NCBI GenBank assembly: GCA_036365515.1
Contig: CM070874.1
Coordinates: forward strand, 168,019,297-168,083,296
Direction of reading: 5' to 3'
Source: Torymus aiolomorphi
Taxonomy: Eukaryota; Arthropoda; Insecta; Hymenoptera; Torymidae
Length of the DNA stretch: 64,000 nucleotides
Each line of letters starts with the position of its first letter. Position 1 is the stretch's first letter. Of the stretch, positions 22,268 through 33,456 are shown piece by piece. The notes beneath the pieces are model-generated. The model saw only the letters and a list, made by a program, of their open reading frames with translations. It made no database searches and was not told the DNA's origin. A program made the translations under genes and the position numbers.

Positions 22268-25200
22268 TATACGCAATGGCTCGAGAGAGACATGTATGAA
22301 TTGCATGAAAATTTATGTAGCAGAGCAAGTCCTGAAGATTTTATAGGTGTTACTATGGAATCTGAGAGACTTGTTTATGGACCCGCATGGATATCATTCA
22401 GACGTGTAAGTGACTTTACACCTAACGACTTATGGCATAAACTTGCGAGTATCACACAAAGCTCCGATAATTTCGAAATCGATGATTCTCTGTTAGTATC
22501 TTGTAGTATAGTATCTGTCCCAGTCGGGCACGGACGTGTACCTTTAACACAGAAACCGTTTTTAAAAAATCCATACTAACGATTGCAAACAACGATAATT
22601 TATGTTTGCCAAGATCTCTAGTAGCTGCATATGTTTTCGCTATACGTGGCCAGATTCGCACAGGTGACGTCCAAAATGAGTGGGAAAAAATTAGTCGTTC
22701 GAAAAGACAAAATTATCAAAAAGAATGTGCTCAAAACCTTGCGCGTGCAGCATGTGTAACCATTCCTGAAACAGGTTGTGGCTTAAATGAGGTTCACAAT
22801 TTTCAAATTTATTTTGCCACAAGCGGCATTGCTATAGTTGTTTACGCGTTTCAAAGATTTGGACGTGGCGACAGACCCTTGTATGATGGTACAAATTTTG
22901 TTTTAGATGTAAATAATAATACAGTCAGGCACACTTTAAGAATAATGTATTACGAGGAAAAAAACATTATCAACCTATACTAAATTTACTTGCAGCAGCA
23001 GGTAGTAGAGGGTACTGTATTCCGTGTAATAAATTTTTCTCTAAACTCGAAAATCATAATTGCTTGCCGAAATGTAGTAAATGTTTCCAAAGTCCACCTT
23101 GTGATTCGGAAAATGTTAAATTATCTTGTAGACTTTGTAATAGAGACTTTTTCGGTAATAATTGTTATAAAAATCACGAAAAACCCAAATCTTTTGACAG
23201 ACGAATATCAGTATGTCATGCCGTAAAAGTTTGCTCAACATGCTGCAAAACTGTTAGGGTTAAAGATGGTCAACATGTATGTGGGAAATCATACTGTAAG
23301 ATTTGTAACGAGATATTACCACCAAGTCATTTCTGTTACGTACAACCGGTTCAACACACTAAGCACACAAATACTTTATTTTTCTTTTATGATTTCGAAA
23401 CGCAGCAATGTGAACGAGTAGAGGGTAATGAAAGAATTAAAATCCATGTACCGAATTTGTGTGTAGTGCAGCAGGTTTGTAGCTTTTGTAATAAGGACAC
23501 GGATATTTCTATGTACTGTCCACAATGTGATATACGAGAATATGTTTTTAAAATCGATCCTGTCAAACAGTTTACTGATTTAGTGTTTGAGAAAAGGCAC
23601 TTATTCAAACAGATTATATGCTTGGCACATAACGCACAAGGTTTTGATAGTCAATTTATTTTAAAGTATATGGCTGAGAGAAAAGATGTACGTGTTAAAC
23701 CTTCAGTCATACTGAACGGTACAAAAATAGTTGTAATGGAGTTTATGAATGTTAAATTTTTAGATAGTTTAAATTACTTTCACATGCCGCTTAGTACATT
23801 ACCAAAAGCTTATGGTTTAACACAGATTGAAAAAGGAACTTTCCCACATCTATTTAATACACTTGAAAACCAAAATTATCTTGGTGAAATGCCTCCGATT
23901 AATGCTTATTCACCTAATACTATGGATACTAAAGATCGGGAAAGTTTTATAGAGTGGTATAACGACCAGAAACAACAGAAATATATTTTCGATTTTGAAA
24001 AAGAAATTTTGAAATATTGTAAACAAGACGTTAAAATTTTAAGACTAGCCTCTTTAGCTTTTCGCGAGACTTTTTTAAAGTGTTCCAATGTTGATCCTTT
24101 CACCGAGGCCTCAACAATTGCATCATCATGTTTACTCGTGTATAGAAAAAATTTCTTAAAACCGGAAACTATTGGCGTTATACCACAATCTGGCTATAGG
24201 CGAGCAAATAAACAATCAATTAAAGCATTGCTATGGTTAGAATGGATGGAAAAGTCATTGAATACTAATATAGAAAAAGCAGATCGTTGCCATGAGAAAC
24301 GACTTCCAGAAGGTTTCACTGTCGACGGATTTATTCCACCTGAAGAGTCTAATAGCAAAGGTATCGTTTTACAATTTCATGGTTGTTATTGGCATGGCTG
24401 CCCACGTTGTCATCGTATTAACAGAGGTGTAAGACTAGTAACAGATAGTGAAACAATGGCTAGCTATTATTTGATAGAAAAGTGGGAATATGAGTTTGAT
24501 AAGGAGTGCTCAGAGAACGAAACTATACGCAACTTTGTTAATGAAGCTAAACTTAAAATGCATGACCCGCTGAACCCTAGAAATGCGTGTTTTGGTGGAA
24601 GAACAGGTAATACTGTTAAAGTTTATGATGTTAAAGGTGCTGAAAAAATTAAGTATATCGATATTTGCTCGCTTTACCCTTACATATGTAAGCGTGGTAA
24701 ATATCCTGTGGGTCATCCAAAATTATATGTTGGAGAAGATGAATGTCTGGATTTTATGGGTGATATAAATAATATCAATAAAGTTGATGGTCTCATTATG
24801 TGTGATATATTACCACCCCAAAATTTAGATCACCCTATTCTACCTGTAAAAATGCATGGAAAATTAATTTTTCCTCTATGTCGTAAATGTGCTGAAGACG
24901 AAGTGCAAGAAGACTGTTATCATGAAAATGAAGCCGAAAGGACATTAACAGGCACGTCGGTATCTGACGAAATAAAAACAGCTGTGAAATTCGGATATAA
25001 AATACGAAAAGTTTTTGAAATATGGCAGTATAAAATGACACAGTGTAACTCAGCCACTGGTGAAGGTGGTTTGTTTCAAGGTTATATTGATGAATTCTTT
25101 AACCAAAAAACACTAGCATCAGGCTTTCCTTCAGAGTGTAATAACGATCAAGGTGCAATAGATCGATATATTCGAGATTTTGAATAAGCTGAAGGAATAA

Positions 25201-26043
25201 AATTGGATAAAAACGAGATAAGCACCAATTCGGGAAAAGGTTCTGTGTCGAAATTTTGCCTGAATTCCTTGTGGGGTAAATTTGTCCAGAAGGAAAATAT
25301 GCCAAAAACAGAAATTGTAACAGAGCCGCAAAGATTTTTGGAAATGCTACTTAGCTCAGAAATCATAGTTATATCCTATCTACCAGCAAACGACGATACT
25401 CTATATGTTTCATGTTGCTATAGGGGTGAGGTTTCAGAAATATCACCCTATATTAATGTTTTCATCGCCGGGTGTACTACAGCGGGGGCCCGACTTAAAC
25501 TTAACACCTATTTACAGCCTCTAGGAGATCGTGTTTTATACTATGATACAGATTCGATCATTTATGTAAGTCGTGGTGATCCAGACGAGTATGAGCCACC
25601 TACAGGTACTCTTTTGGGTGATATGACGGATGAATTATCATGTTATGGATCCGGTAGTTATATAACATCTTTTGTGTCTGGAGGTCCAAAATTTTATGCG
25701 TACAGAATTAAAAAATCAATGGTACGGAATCCTGTGTATGTAAAGTTAAAGGTATACGATTAAATTATTCAAACAGTGAGAAAATTAATTTCGAGTCTAT
25801 ACGGGATCTAGTTACAGGTGAAATACCACCTATTCTTCTAACGTTCAACTCTATAAGACGCACTAAATTTCACGATGTTGTAACGCAAGAAGAGAGTAAA
25901 ATATGTAAACCTGTTTATGGGAAGAGACGATTCGTGGGATTAGATAAAAGCTACCCATATTGTTACAAAAATATTTAATAAGTAGGAAGTGTAGTTACAA
26001 TTCAGTATTTTCCAGACAGCCAAAGCGTAAAGACATCTAAAAG

Positions 26044-26541
26044 ATGGAATACGTAGTAGATATGCAGGGGTTTAAACAGCCTGTAAATGAACCTGTTATC
26101 AAAGAGTTTGCCATACTACCTTTAGATGAAAGTTCGGCACCTGTGATAATTTTATTTCAAGAACCATATAATTGGAGGAGACTCACAGATAAGTACAAAA
26201 GAGAAAATACATGGTTGGAACGTTGTCACCACGGACTAAGATGGAAATCTGGCAAAGTTCCCTACACTGATGTGGGAAAAATTCTTCGAGAGGGACTACT
26301 TAATGCTGTTAGAGTTTATGTTAGAGGTGAACAGAGAAAAGAGTGGCCTAAACGCTTTAGATTTAATGTAGTTGATATACATGAATGGGGGTACCCGCAC
26401 GAGGATGACGATCAGCCCAAACAGAAAATAGTGACAGTATGCACAAATAACAATGGACGATATAAAACTGCTTATGCTCTTCATAATGTTAAACTTATGA
26501 AAAACTTTTATTTTGATCATGTTAAAATGAATTTAGAATAA
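26044..26541 (+). CDS. Polinton conserved protein, paralogue 1 (function unknown)
   Basis: Intact frame of 165 codons from ATG 26044, following the PolB stop by 66 bases. It begins with a strand-like VVDMQGFKQP, then KEFAILPLDES. It has a conserved ERCHHGLRWKSGKVPY block, RVYVRGEQRKEWP, and a C-terminal ALHNVKLMKNFY. The same order of blocks appears in the protein at 35429-36002 (NDIQFCKDHK, PKEVAVVAL, QHHHGLDW, KIYVRGNVK, CALNNAFKLKTW). The two are therefore diverged paralogues in one element. The opening D-x-QGF...KE-hydrophobic pattern resembles the first strand and helix of RNase-H-fold exonucleases, but the usual DxE is not present. That comparison is speculation. Not named. Confidence 0.7.
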   Translation: MEYVVDMQGFKQPVNEPVIKEFAILPLDESSAPVIILFQEPYNWRRLTDKYKRENTWLERCHHGLRWKSGKVPYTDVGKILREGLLNAVRVYVRGEQRKEWPKRFRFNVVDIHEWGYPHEDDDQPKQKIVTVCTNNNGRYKTAYALHNVKLMKNFYFDHVKMNLE

Positions 26542-26542
26542 T

Positions 26543-26564
26543 TGTGTGTGTGTGTGTGTGTGTG
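26543..26564. repeat. (GT)n microsatellite
   Basis: About eleven GT units directly after the stop of the preceding gene. The remaining 300 bases before the ATPase gene hold no frame that I trust. Confidence 0.9.
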
Positions 26565-26866
26565 GTGTGTATTGTATGTGTGTTGTACTAATTATAATGT
26601 ATTTTTAAAAATAATTGAATAAATTATCTTTCAAATCCAAACACAATGTTTCTAATTTTTCTTCTTTTTGCATGAACTCCTTACCCTTTATTCATCAAGC
26701 TTATTTGTGTAGTAAAGCTAATATTTTATTATTAAGCCTCATACGGATAAACAAGCTCAACACTTGCGAAACTAGCTCGTTTCTTCGCAATCAGCTTGCT
26801 GAAACGCGCCGCGCTCGCCGCCGCCATTAACGCTAGCGTTGAAAAATTATAAAAGATGTGCTCCTT

Positions 26867-27568
26867 ATGGAAAATGATATAGTTTTTATCATGGATCCAC
26901 GGTGGAAGCATCCCTGGACATCTATGATTTGTGGCCCAACATCATGTGGAAAAACTATATTCATTAAAAATTTTTTTAAATACTTAGATGCTATGAGTAA
27001 TGTACGCTTTGATCGAATTATAGTCTACTACTCTGAGTGGCAATCAACTTATAAAAATCTTGGGGATAATATCGAATTTCACGAAGGATTACCCAAAAAT
27101 TCTGATTACATTGATGACCTCAGGCCTAAATTGTTAATTATCGATGACTTTATGCGCGAATCATCAGGTGGTAGCGGCGTGATTACCAATCTCTTTACGA
27201 AAGGCAGTCATCATAATAATTTGAGCGTAATATTTATCACCCAAAATCTATTCCACCAAGGTCAGCGTGAAATCTCTCTAAATTCGAATTACATAGTTAT
27301 TTTTAAAAACCCACGAGATAAATCCCAGATACAGTATCTGGCTCGTCAAATATGCCCTGAAAACCCCCAATTTTTACGGGAGGCTTATCTTCATGCTACT
27401 CGAGACGCACACTCATATTTATTGCTCGATTTACGCCAGGATACACCTGATAATTGTCGGTTTCGTACACCCATATTCCCGTTTGACGAATATCAGTACG
27501 TATACGTGCCAAAGAAGGGTATAAAAACAAGTGAAATAGGAAATAATGCACCAGTCAGACGTCTGTAA
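26867..27568 (+). CDS. Polinton genome-packaging ATPase (FtsK/HerA, A32-like)
   Basis: Intact. The best start is ATG 26867 (MENDIVFIMDPRWKHPW); a GTG in frame at 26858 is less likely. It has a Walker A motif (MICGPTSCGKTIFIKNF), a Walker B motif (KLLIIDDFM), and downstream a VIFITQNLFHQG sensor-like block typical of A32-like packaging ATPases. At about 233 residues it has normal length for Polintons. It would pump element DNA into a capsid. The stop TAA overlaps the ATG of the next gene (TAATG at 27566-27570). It is one of the few undamaged genes of this element. Confidence 0.9.
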   Translation: MENDIVFIMDPRWKHPWTSMICGPTSCGKTIFIKNFFKYLDAMSNVRFDRIIVYYSEWQSTYKNLGDNIEFHEGLPKNSDYIDDLRPKLLIIDDFMRESSGGSGVITNLFTKGSHHNNLSVIFITQNLFHQGQREISLNSNYIVIFKNPRDKSQIQYLARQICPENPQFLREAYLHATRDAHSYLLLDLRQDTPDNCRFRTPIFPFDEYQYVYVPKKGIKTSEIGNNAPVRRL

Positions 27569-27950
27569 TGGGCTCGAATACATGTAGCCGTATGAGAAAG
27601 AAAAATCTAGAAATTATAAACGCTATACTCTGTTTCAATACAAGCCAACGACATGTTTTGTTGCAAAAAGCAAGTAAAGAACTTATTATTCTTATTTGTG
27701 AATGCGCTTTAAATATTTTGCATGGTAATGTACCTCTGGATGTTGAATGTAAAAAGAATTTAAAAAAGTACGATTTTATTTTAAGGGGGTCAGACACCTT
27801 TACAATTTTCTTCATAAAATCACCTGAAAAAATTAATTTTCATAATTAGAAATATTTAGAAGTAACATCCTAAAAATATATTCAATTTATGATAAAATGA
27901 GACCCAAAAAAAAATTTTTGATCGATTTTAACCAAATATATGGCCACTTC

Positions 27951-28298
27951 AAAATTTTTGCTCTGCCGTCGACTCCAGATTCAGGAACTGCATATATTTT
28001 AATGGGAGAGGTCCTAAAATTTTGGTATTTCATATGACTATTGACTGAAGAGTTGTACGTATCCAAGTTATTTGATTAAATCATTTTTTACAGTCAAAAA
28101 TTCCTAAAAAATCTTAAATTTAAGTGAAATTCAGATTTTTTAGCAATCTTTGACCTTAAAAAATTATTTAATCAAATAAATTGGATACATACAACTCTTC
28201 AGTCAATAGACATATAAAATACCAAAATTTTAGGACCTCTCCCATTAAAATATATGCAGTTCCTGAATCTGGAATCGACGGCAGAGCTCAAAATTTTA
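27951..28298. repeat. Long hairpin inside the TTAA element
   Basis: Inverted arms of about 150 bp. AAAATTTTTGCTCTGCCGTC on the left pairs with GACGGCAGAGCTCAAAATTT on the right, through CTGCATATATTTTAATGGGA, TAAAATTTTGGTATTT and GACTGAAGAGTTGTACGTAT. The loop is AT-rich. Confidence 0.85.
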
Positions 28299-29374
28299 CA
28301 TTATGTAGAAAACAGCTTTAAAGATAAAATTACTAAAATACTTCTTTATTTCTTCTTCTTTATTTCTTAACCCCATCTCTGCCCTGAAATACAAAATAAT
28401 ATTGTTTTTCGCTCAAAATATTTTACATTTAGAACAAATATTCTGGTACCTCAGTATACGATCTATCAGACTTGTAAGCTATGAGCACGCGTAACAGTCA
28501 TCCATATCAATCAGTCAAGTCTGTTAAGTGGTTTAATATGTAGATCCTTTGGTGCTTTTAAATCCATATGTTTTTAATAATCTTTATCACATATATTAGA
28601 TTCTTGTACATATACTGAGGTAAATAAAGAATGTGATGAGAAATCCAAAATCCTTCATGCATGTAATGAAGCCAGTATCGCCATAGCCAAATGCTTGAAA
28701 AAAATGTTTATAGCAGCAACATTCCTATATTGATCTTCTTTTAATGTCTGATAAGGTGAACTTCTTTACTTGTCCTTCATTATTCTTTTTCACATATAAT
28801 ATTATTACTTAATAAAGAGAATATGACTGATACATATTTATTGCAGTGCATAACTGTTTTTACTTCAGAAAATAAAATGTCAATTATATCATAGTGAGAT
28901 TCAGGCAATGGCTGATAATGATAGCTTTCTGGCAGAAGCGAAGGTTCCATAACATTTTTCTGCACAATAGCATATTCCTTGCTATTAAAAGCTTCCTTTA
29001 AAAGTTGATTGAAATCTGTACACTAAATGTTTTTTGTAATAGTCAATATAGACTTAATTTTTCTTTAGTATCAATCCCTGTTATTTTAAGTATAAAGTTT
29101 CCAATAAAAGTTCAAGTACTAAAAGCTATTTCTAAAACTTTAATTCAACTGTCACACGTATTATTCAAACACTTCTAAAAACTGATTTAAAATACTTTTT
29201 CTTATTATAATACACTAAATGTTTACTCCAAAATCCGTTGGAAACAATGAAAATTAAGAACAACACTTTTTATAGAAAAGGTGCTGATGCTGATATCACA
29301 GTGTTTATATGAAATGACAGCTGTGCATGTTTACATTGCTTGCGGACTTTTACATAGGTTAAAATCAGCTCTGT

Positions 29375-29772
29375 CACAGTGAATCCACATTGCATGCCGT
29401 ATGCCGTATGCCGTCAGAAAAAAAGTTGTTGTCTGAAATCTATAGGATTTATAACTCTATGGTTATAAATCCTATGGGCGTTCACACAGCTCTGAGGAAC
29501 AGATATAAAGTACAAGAATAACATGGGTTAGTATATTTATATATACGAGGAACAGCGAGATACACAAGGAACAAGAGTCTTGTTCCTTGCTGTTCTTCGT
29601 ATATATAGTTATATAACCCATGTTATTCTTGTACTTTATATCTGTTCCTCAGAGCTGTGTGAAGGCCCTATAGGAATTGTAACCATAGAGTTATAAATAT
29701 TATAGATTTCGGACAACAACTATTTTTCTGACGGCATACGACATACGGCATGCAATGTGGATTCACTGTTAC
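29375..29772. repeat. Near-perfect ~195-bp-arm palindrome
   Basis: The left arm begins GTGAATCCACATTGCATGCC and the right arm ends with its complement. Both contain CAGCTCTGAGGAACAGATAT or its complement and the ATACTATATATACGAGGAAC region. The arms meet at ACAAGAGTCTTGT near 29575 with almost no loop. Few mismatches are visible. If transcribed, it would fold into one long hairpin. Confidence 0.9.
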
Positions 29773-30357
29773 AATAAAGGAGTGAGCTGTGAGCCTGTAA
29801 GAGGCTGTCGTTGATAAGCCAGGTTGTTACGGTGCCAACTTAACTGCTATATAAGTTTTAAAATCAAATTTTTTTTTTGTCAAAAATACCGTCCATAAAT
29901 TATATTATTTATTTTGTATCTTCGTATTAATGATTAAAATATTATTTTTGGATCTTTTAAAGTATATACAGACAGATATTTAGAGTGAGAATTTTAATAT
30001 ATTAAGAATGGTGAAATGAAAAAAAAAAATTAGTAGAAATAATATATGATTATATAATTATGTATACAAGGGGAAAAATGTAATTTGAACAAAAAACAAA
30101 TGAAAAGCTTTATCAGTGTTTTGTGTATATTTTTAAAACAGAAATAGATAATCCTTTAAAACTAATTGGGACATATTCTACAAGTGTTTTTTTAGTAAAA
30201 TATGTAATAAAAAAAATTTATTTTTCGTCATTCTAAAGGTGTCCGACCCCTTAAGAAAATTAGCTGATTCGAAAATTAAAAGTTTGAAAATTAAAAAGAA
30301 TCTAATTATAAAGTATCAAACTTGTTTACCGCTCATCTTAGAGCCTGTTATCAAACT

Positions 30358-31140
30358 ATGGAGCACGCTAAAAGAATGATTTTGATTCCCGAAGGTAGTA
30401 TAGACAAACATTTATCAATCAAGAACAGATTACACACTGTACAAACACCAGGCACAGCTATATCGCGACTTGACGAAGAAATGAGTAAAATTATGAATTC
30501 ACCAACAATTCATGATGACAATGAAAAATATAAAATGTATCAGCAGACATTACAGCGTTTTATATATTACAATAATAATAAGGAAAGGGTTGACTCGAAA
30601 GAATTTCAGCGTGAAATATTAAACAATGAAAATAATGATGATCACAAACTTACAAATGAAAAAGTTGAGGATGAAAAGAAACCGATTCTAGATAAAAATA
30701 TAAATAATATAATAAATAGTATACCAACAAAGCTGCAATTTAAAGCAGAACAAATATTACAACGACTAAGCAATTATAGTGATATTACGTGGGACGATAG
30801 AGGTATTGTTTCGATAGATGGCAGTGCTGTAAAAGGAGCAAATATACTGGATTTGATCAACGACACCGTTAGACGTAGAAAACAGCCGCTATCGAAAGGA
30901 TATGATCAGTTTGCCAAAGCACTTCGTGATGCGAGTATTCCTCGTTAGTTCATATTAAATCAGCAAGCTTGGAAACTTGTTGCTACAGATTCGGAGCAGT
31001 GCACGAGTGAAGACGAGGAAAGCAACACTTTTGATAAAAAAAGAGTTATCGGAAATTCAAGAAAAAGATCACACTCCATTGAAACAGATGAGCACGGGAT
31101 AAAAATTCGTATTCTAGAGCGTCCATGGCTTCATCTATGA
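30358..31140 (+). pseudogene. Conserved Polinton protein, one in-frame stop (function unknown)
   Basis: The start ATG 30358 (MEHAKRMILIPEGS) lies inside the end of the previous gene. The frame is open to a TAG at 30946-30948, then open again in the same frame to TGA 31138-31140, after the start of the next gene. Blocks QTPGTAISRLDEEMSKIMNS and WDDRGIVSIDGSAVKGANIL, with a basic acid-rich tail, match a conserved Polinton gene found next to the capsid genes. Its role is unknown to me. The TAG may be a recent nonsense mutation, or the tail may be dispensable. Confidence 0.65.
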
Positions 31141-31586
31141 TGAGTACAGAAGAAAAGTTATCCACACAACCTGAAACGAGTATTGTGGATAATTTGATTA
31201 ATCTCTTACCTTTCGAGGTGCATGCCCCTGGATATCATTTTTGTGGTCCTGGTACTAAGTTGAACGATAGATTGAAACGTGGAGAAAGAGGTGTTAATCC
31301 CCTTGACGATTATTGTCGTGAACGTGATATAGCATATTCCTACAATGGCGATCGTTCTAAAGCTGATCGTTTGCTAGCGAAACGTGCTTTTGCACGATTG
31401 CTCTCTGAAACAGCTACAGCTGATGAAAAAAGTGTTGCTTTGGTTACAACTTGTTGTATGAGTAGTAAAATTACATTTGACAAATTTTCATCCTTTATTA
31501 AGAGAGTAGTAAAGAGAAGTGTGAAAAAAAGAATTAAGAAATTCATTCGAAATAAAAATAAGAAAAATGGAAAAAGTACTAAATAA
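31125..31586 (+). CDS. Phospholipase A2-like Polinton protein (parvovirus VP1-type domain)
   Basis: Intact 153-codon frame from ATG 31125, overlapping the upstream frame. The region GYHFCGPGTKLNDRL followed by GVNPLDDYCRERDIAYSY has the calcium-loop (GPGT/NPLD) and catalytic (C..RDIAY; the family has HD, here RD) pattern of the PLA2-like domain of parvovirus capsid proteins, also present in Polintons. The usual catalytic His of HDxxY is Arg in this copy, so it may be inactive. The C-terminus is very basic (KRVVKRSVKKRIKKFI), suggesting nucleic-acid or membrane binding. It could help membrane escape of particles. It ends inside the integrase start (31567). Confidence 0.75.
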   Translation: MASSMMSTEEKLSTQPETSIVDNLINLLPFEVHAPGYHFCGPGTKLNDRLKRGERGVNPLDDYCRERDIAYSYNGDRSKADRLLAKRAFARLLSETATADEKSVALVTTCCMSSKITFDKFSSFIKRVVKRSVKKRIKKFIRNKNKKNGKSTK

Positions 31587-32656
31587 TTATTTTTACCGAT
31601 TGCCGCAATCATCAGCTTATGCTGGTGCTTACAATCTCTTGAACAAAATCAATAAAAATCGTAAACGTAAAAGAATTATCGAATGGCTTCAAACACAAGA
31701 TGCCTACACTCTATACAAACCTGTGCGACGTCATTTTCCATATAGAACGTATGATATATATATATATAATCCTTTCGATTTGTGGGAAGCAGATCTTGTA
31801 GACTTGCGATCGTTAAAAACTTATAACGACAATTATACATATCTACTTGTTGTTATAGATGTACTATCAAAATTTGCATGGCTTCAACCTCTTCACGACA
31901 AATCATCGAAAAGTGTTGCTAGAGCATTTGAGCATATTTTCACTCTGTGTAAAGGCAACATCCTGTATATCTTCAAACCGATAAAGGTAAAGAATTTATC
32001 GGTAAGGAAATGCAAAAAGTTTTGAAAAAAAATAACATAGCATATCGTGTAGTCCGCAATCCTGACATCAAAGCTGCTGTAGTTGAAAGGTTTAATAGAA
32101 CGTTAAAAAGTCGTCTGTGGAGGTATTTTACTCATAAAAATACGTACAGGAATATTGATGTTTTACAAAAAAAATTGTACATGCTTACAATGATTCGTGG
32201 CATTCGGGCACGAAAATGGTTCCTGCTAGTGTAAATTTGTATAATGCTGCCAAAGCACGTCAAAACCTAGCTCAACATTACAAAGTGACACGAACTCGTC
32301 TCCCTAAATATAAGGTGGGCGACTTGGTTCGAGTCAGTCGTGCAAACGTGCCGTTCAAGAAAGCATATGAAGGTGGCTGGACCTTGGAATTATTCCGAAT
32401 CAAACGTGTATCTACAGATAGACAACCTCCTGTATATAGTGTGGAAGATCTTCAAGGTGAGGCCATTGATGGTTTCTTCTACGAGGAAGAGCTTTCTAGA
32501 GTTCGGAAAGATTTAAATGAAGAATTATTTGTAATATATAAGATACTGGAAACGAAAGGTGCTGGTAAAAATAAAAAATATTTTGTAAGCTGGAAAGGTT
32601 ATCCTGACAAATTTAATTCGTGGGTTCCTGCGAGCAATATAAAAAACATAAAATGA
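31567..32656 (+). pseudogene. Polinton integrase (rve family) with C-terminal chromodomain, two frameshifts
   Basis: It starts at ATG 31567 inside the PLA2 gene end and stops at TGA 32654-32656. The order is an N-terminal region, the catalytic core with WEADLVDLRSL (first Asp, about 31783) and VVIDVLSKFAW, then DKGKEF (second Asp, frame 2, about 31980), and AAVVERFNRTL (Glu, about 32085). The C-terminal part has KYKVGDLVRVSR and ends with a chromodomain, YKILETKGAGKNKKYFVSWK and WKGYPDKFNSWVPASN. Frameshifts lie near 31950 and near 32200. It inserts element DNA; the chromodomain may guide it to modified histones. ATGA overlap with the next gene. Confidence 0.9.
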
Positions 32657-33455
32657 GGGATCAGTTTTACATGGTATTATCTGGTAATAATAGTACACAT
32701 GTGTTTCCCGAAAACACAGCAACACATTTTACTAATCAACTACCTCAAAACATCTGTTTACACGGTGAATGGTCCGTAGCTCTCTGCGAAATTCAGATTC
32801 CCCACACATTTCAACATATTTCATTCAATAGTAATGATGGAATGGTTTCTATGAAGACTATTAAACCTAGAACGAATGGATTACGTAATAATATAGAAGA
32901 AGAAGAATATGTTGTGTGTTATATATCTCCAGGGATATACGAGGATACGGAAAGTCTTTTACAAGAAATAGTCTATTCAATATAAAAAATCATCTACAAT
33001 TCAAGATTCAGCGCGGGGGATTTATAGAGATTGAACGAACTTGTGCTAGCGAATGTGATGAATACTTTCATAGTTTAGTTTTATCTCCCAAACTATTAAA
33101 AATTCTTGGGATTGATGAGAATAACCTTCAACAAATTAGGGGCAAAGTTATCGGCGAAAAGCACGCGGCATTGATCAATGCTTTACCACCTATAATAAGG
33201 GTGTACAGCGAAATTTGTGAGCCATACATCATCGGTGACGTACACACGCCGCTTTTACGTATTGTGCCTCTAAATTTGCACGAGTACAAATATAGTGGTA
33301 TTGAAATAAAAAATTATAGCACACCCATGTATATACCCCTTTTATCTACGCCATTTCAGTCAATCACGATAGATATAAAGGGTCAAGACGACGAACCTTT
33401 AGCATTTGATTACGGCACGTTAACAGTGACACTTCATTTTAAAAGAACTGCTTAA
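32653..33455 (+). pseudogene. Penton-like minor capsid protein of the Polinton, one frameshift
   Basis: It starts at ATG 32653, overlapping the integrase stop. The N-terminus FYMVLSGNNSTHVFPENTAT and WSVALCEIQIPHTFQH is the conserved opening of the Polinton minor capsid (single jelly-roll, penton) family. A frameshift near 32965 changes the frame. The rest (RGGFIEIERTC, ALPPIIRVYSEICEPYIIGD, LLRIVPLNLHEY) stays open to 33455. The family assignment comes from pattern recognition of these blocks. Confidence 0.7.
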
Positions 33456-33456
33456 G

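Larger units (their letters stand above)
18712..25978 (+). pseudogene. Protein-primed family B DNA polymerase of the Polinton, five exons, broken
   Basis: Replicates the element by protein priming. Proposed exons: 18712-19033, 19103-19159, 19228-19318, 19382-19615 and 19678 onward. Each junction is GT-AG and each exon joins in phase 1. Exon 1 encodes a helical N-terminus, exon 4 is a Ser/Arg-rich linker, and exon 5 starts RGRGREQTDD with an acidic stretch. The long last exon holds the cysteine-rich region, exonuclease motifs FYDFETQQ (about 23390), NAQGFDSQF and YCKQDVKIL, the Polinton-typical HGCYWHGCPRC, and polymerase motifs DICSLYPYI (A), KFCLNSLWGKF (B) and YYDTDSII (C, about 25545). Lesions: a 2.35-kb insertion at 19915-22267, frameshifts near 22560 and in the A run 22958-22964, TAA at 25185-25187, and a frameshift near 25745. 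The true stop is at 25976-25978. The exon chain is inference; the motifs are direct. Confidence 0.85.
27781..30254. mobile_element. Nonautonomous TTAA-target (piggyBac-like) element
   Basis: The ends are TTAAGGGGGTCAGACACCTT on the left and, in inverted orientation, TTAAGGGGTCGGACACCTTT on the right. The inverted repeats are about 18-20 bp, and TTAA is duplicated at both edges (27781-27784 and 30251-30254). The 2.47-kb interior has no long frame. It contains two long hairpins (27951-28298 and 29375-29772), which may be older MITEs nested in it. TTAA duplication is the mark of piggyBac-type transposases, but other TTAA families exist. Confidence 0.8.
27568..30379 (+). pseudogene. Small basic Polinton protein, split by a TTAA-flanked insertion
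   Basis: The frame starts at ATG 27568, overlapping the ATPase stop. It encodes a short helical protein with ASKELIILICECALNILHGN, a block common to a conserved small Polinton protein of unknown role. At 27781-27784 (TTAA) a 2.47-kb element is inserted. After the right-hand TTAA (30251-30254) the same frame continues without shift to a stop at 30377-30379. Taking out the insert and one TTAA leaves an open frame, which shows that the insertion alone broke this gene. The end overlaps the next start (ATG 30358). Confidence 0.75.
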
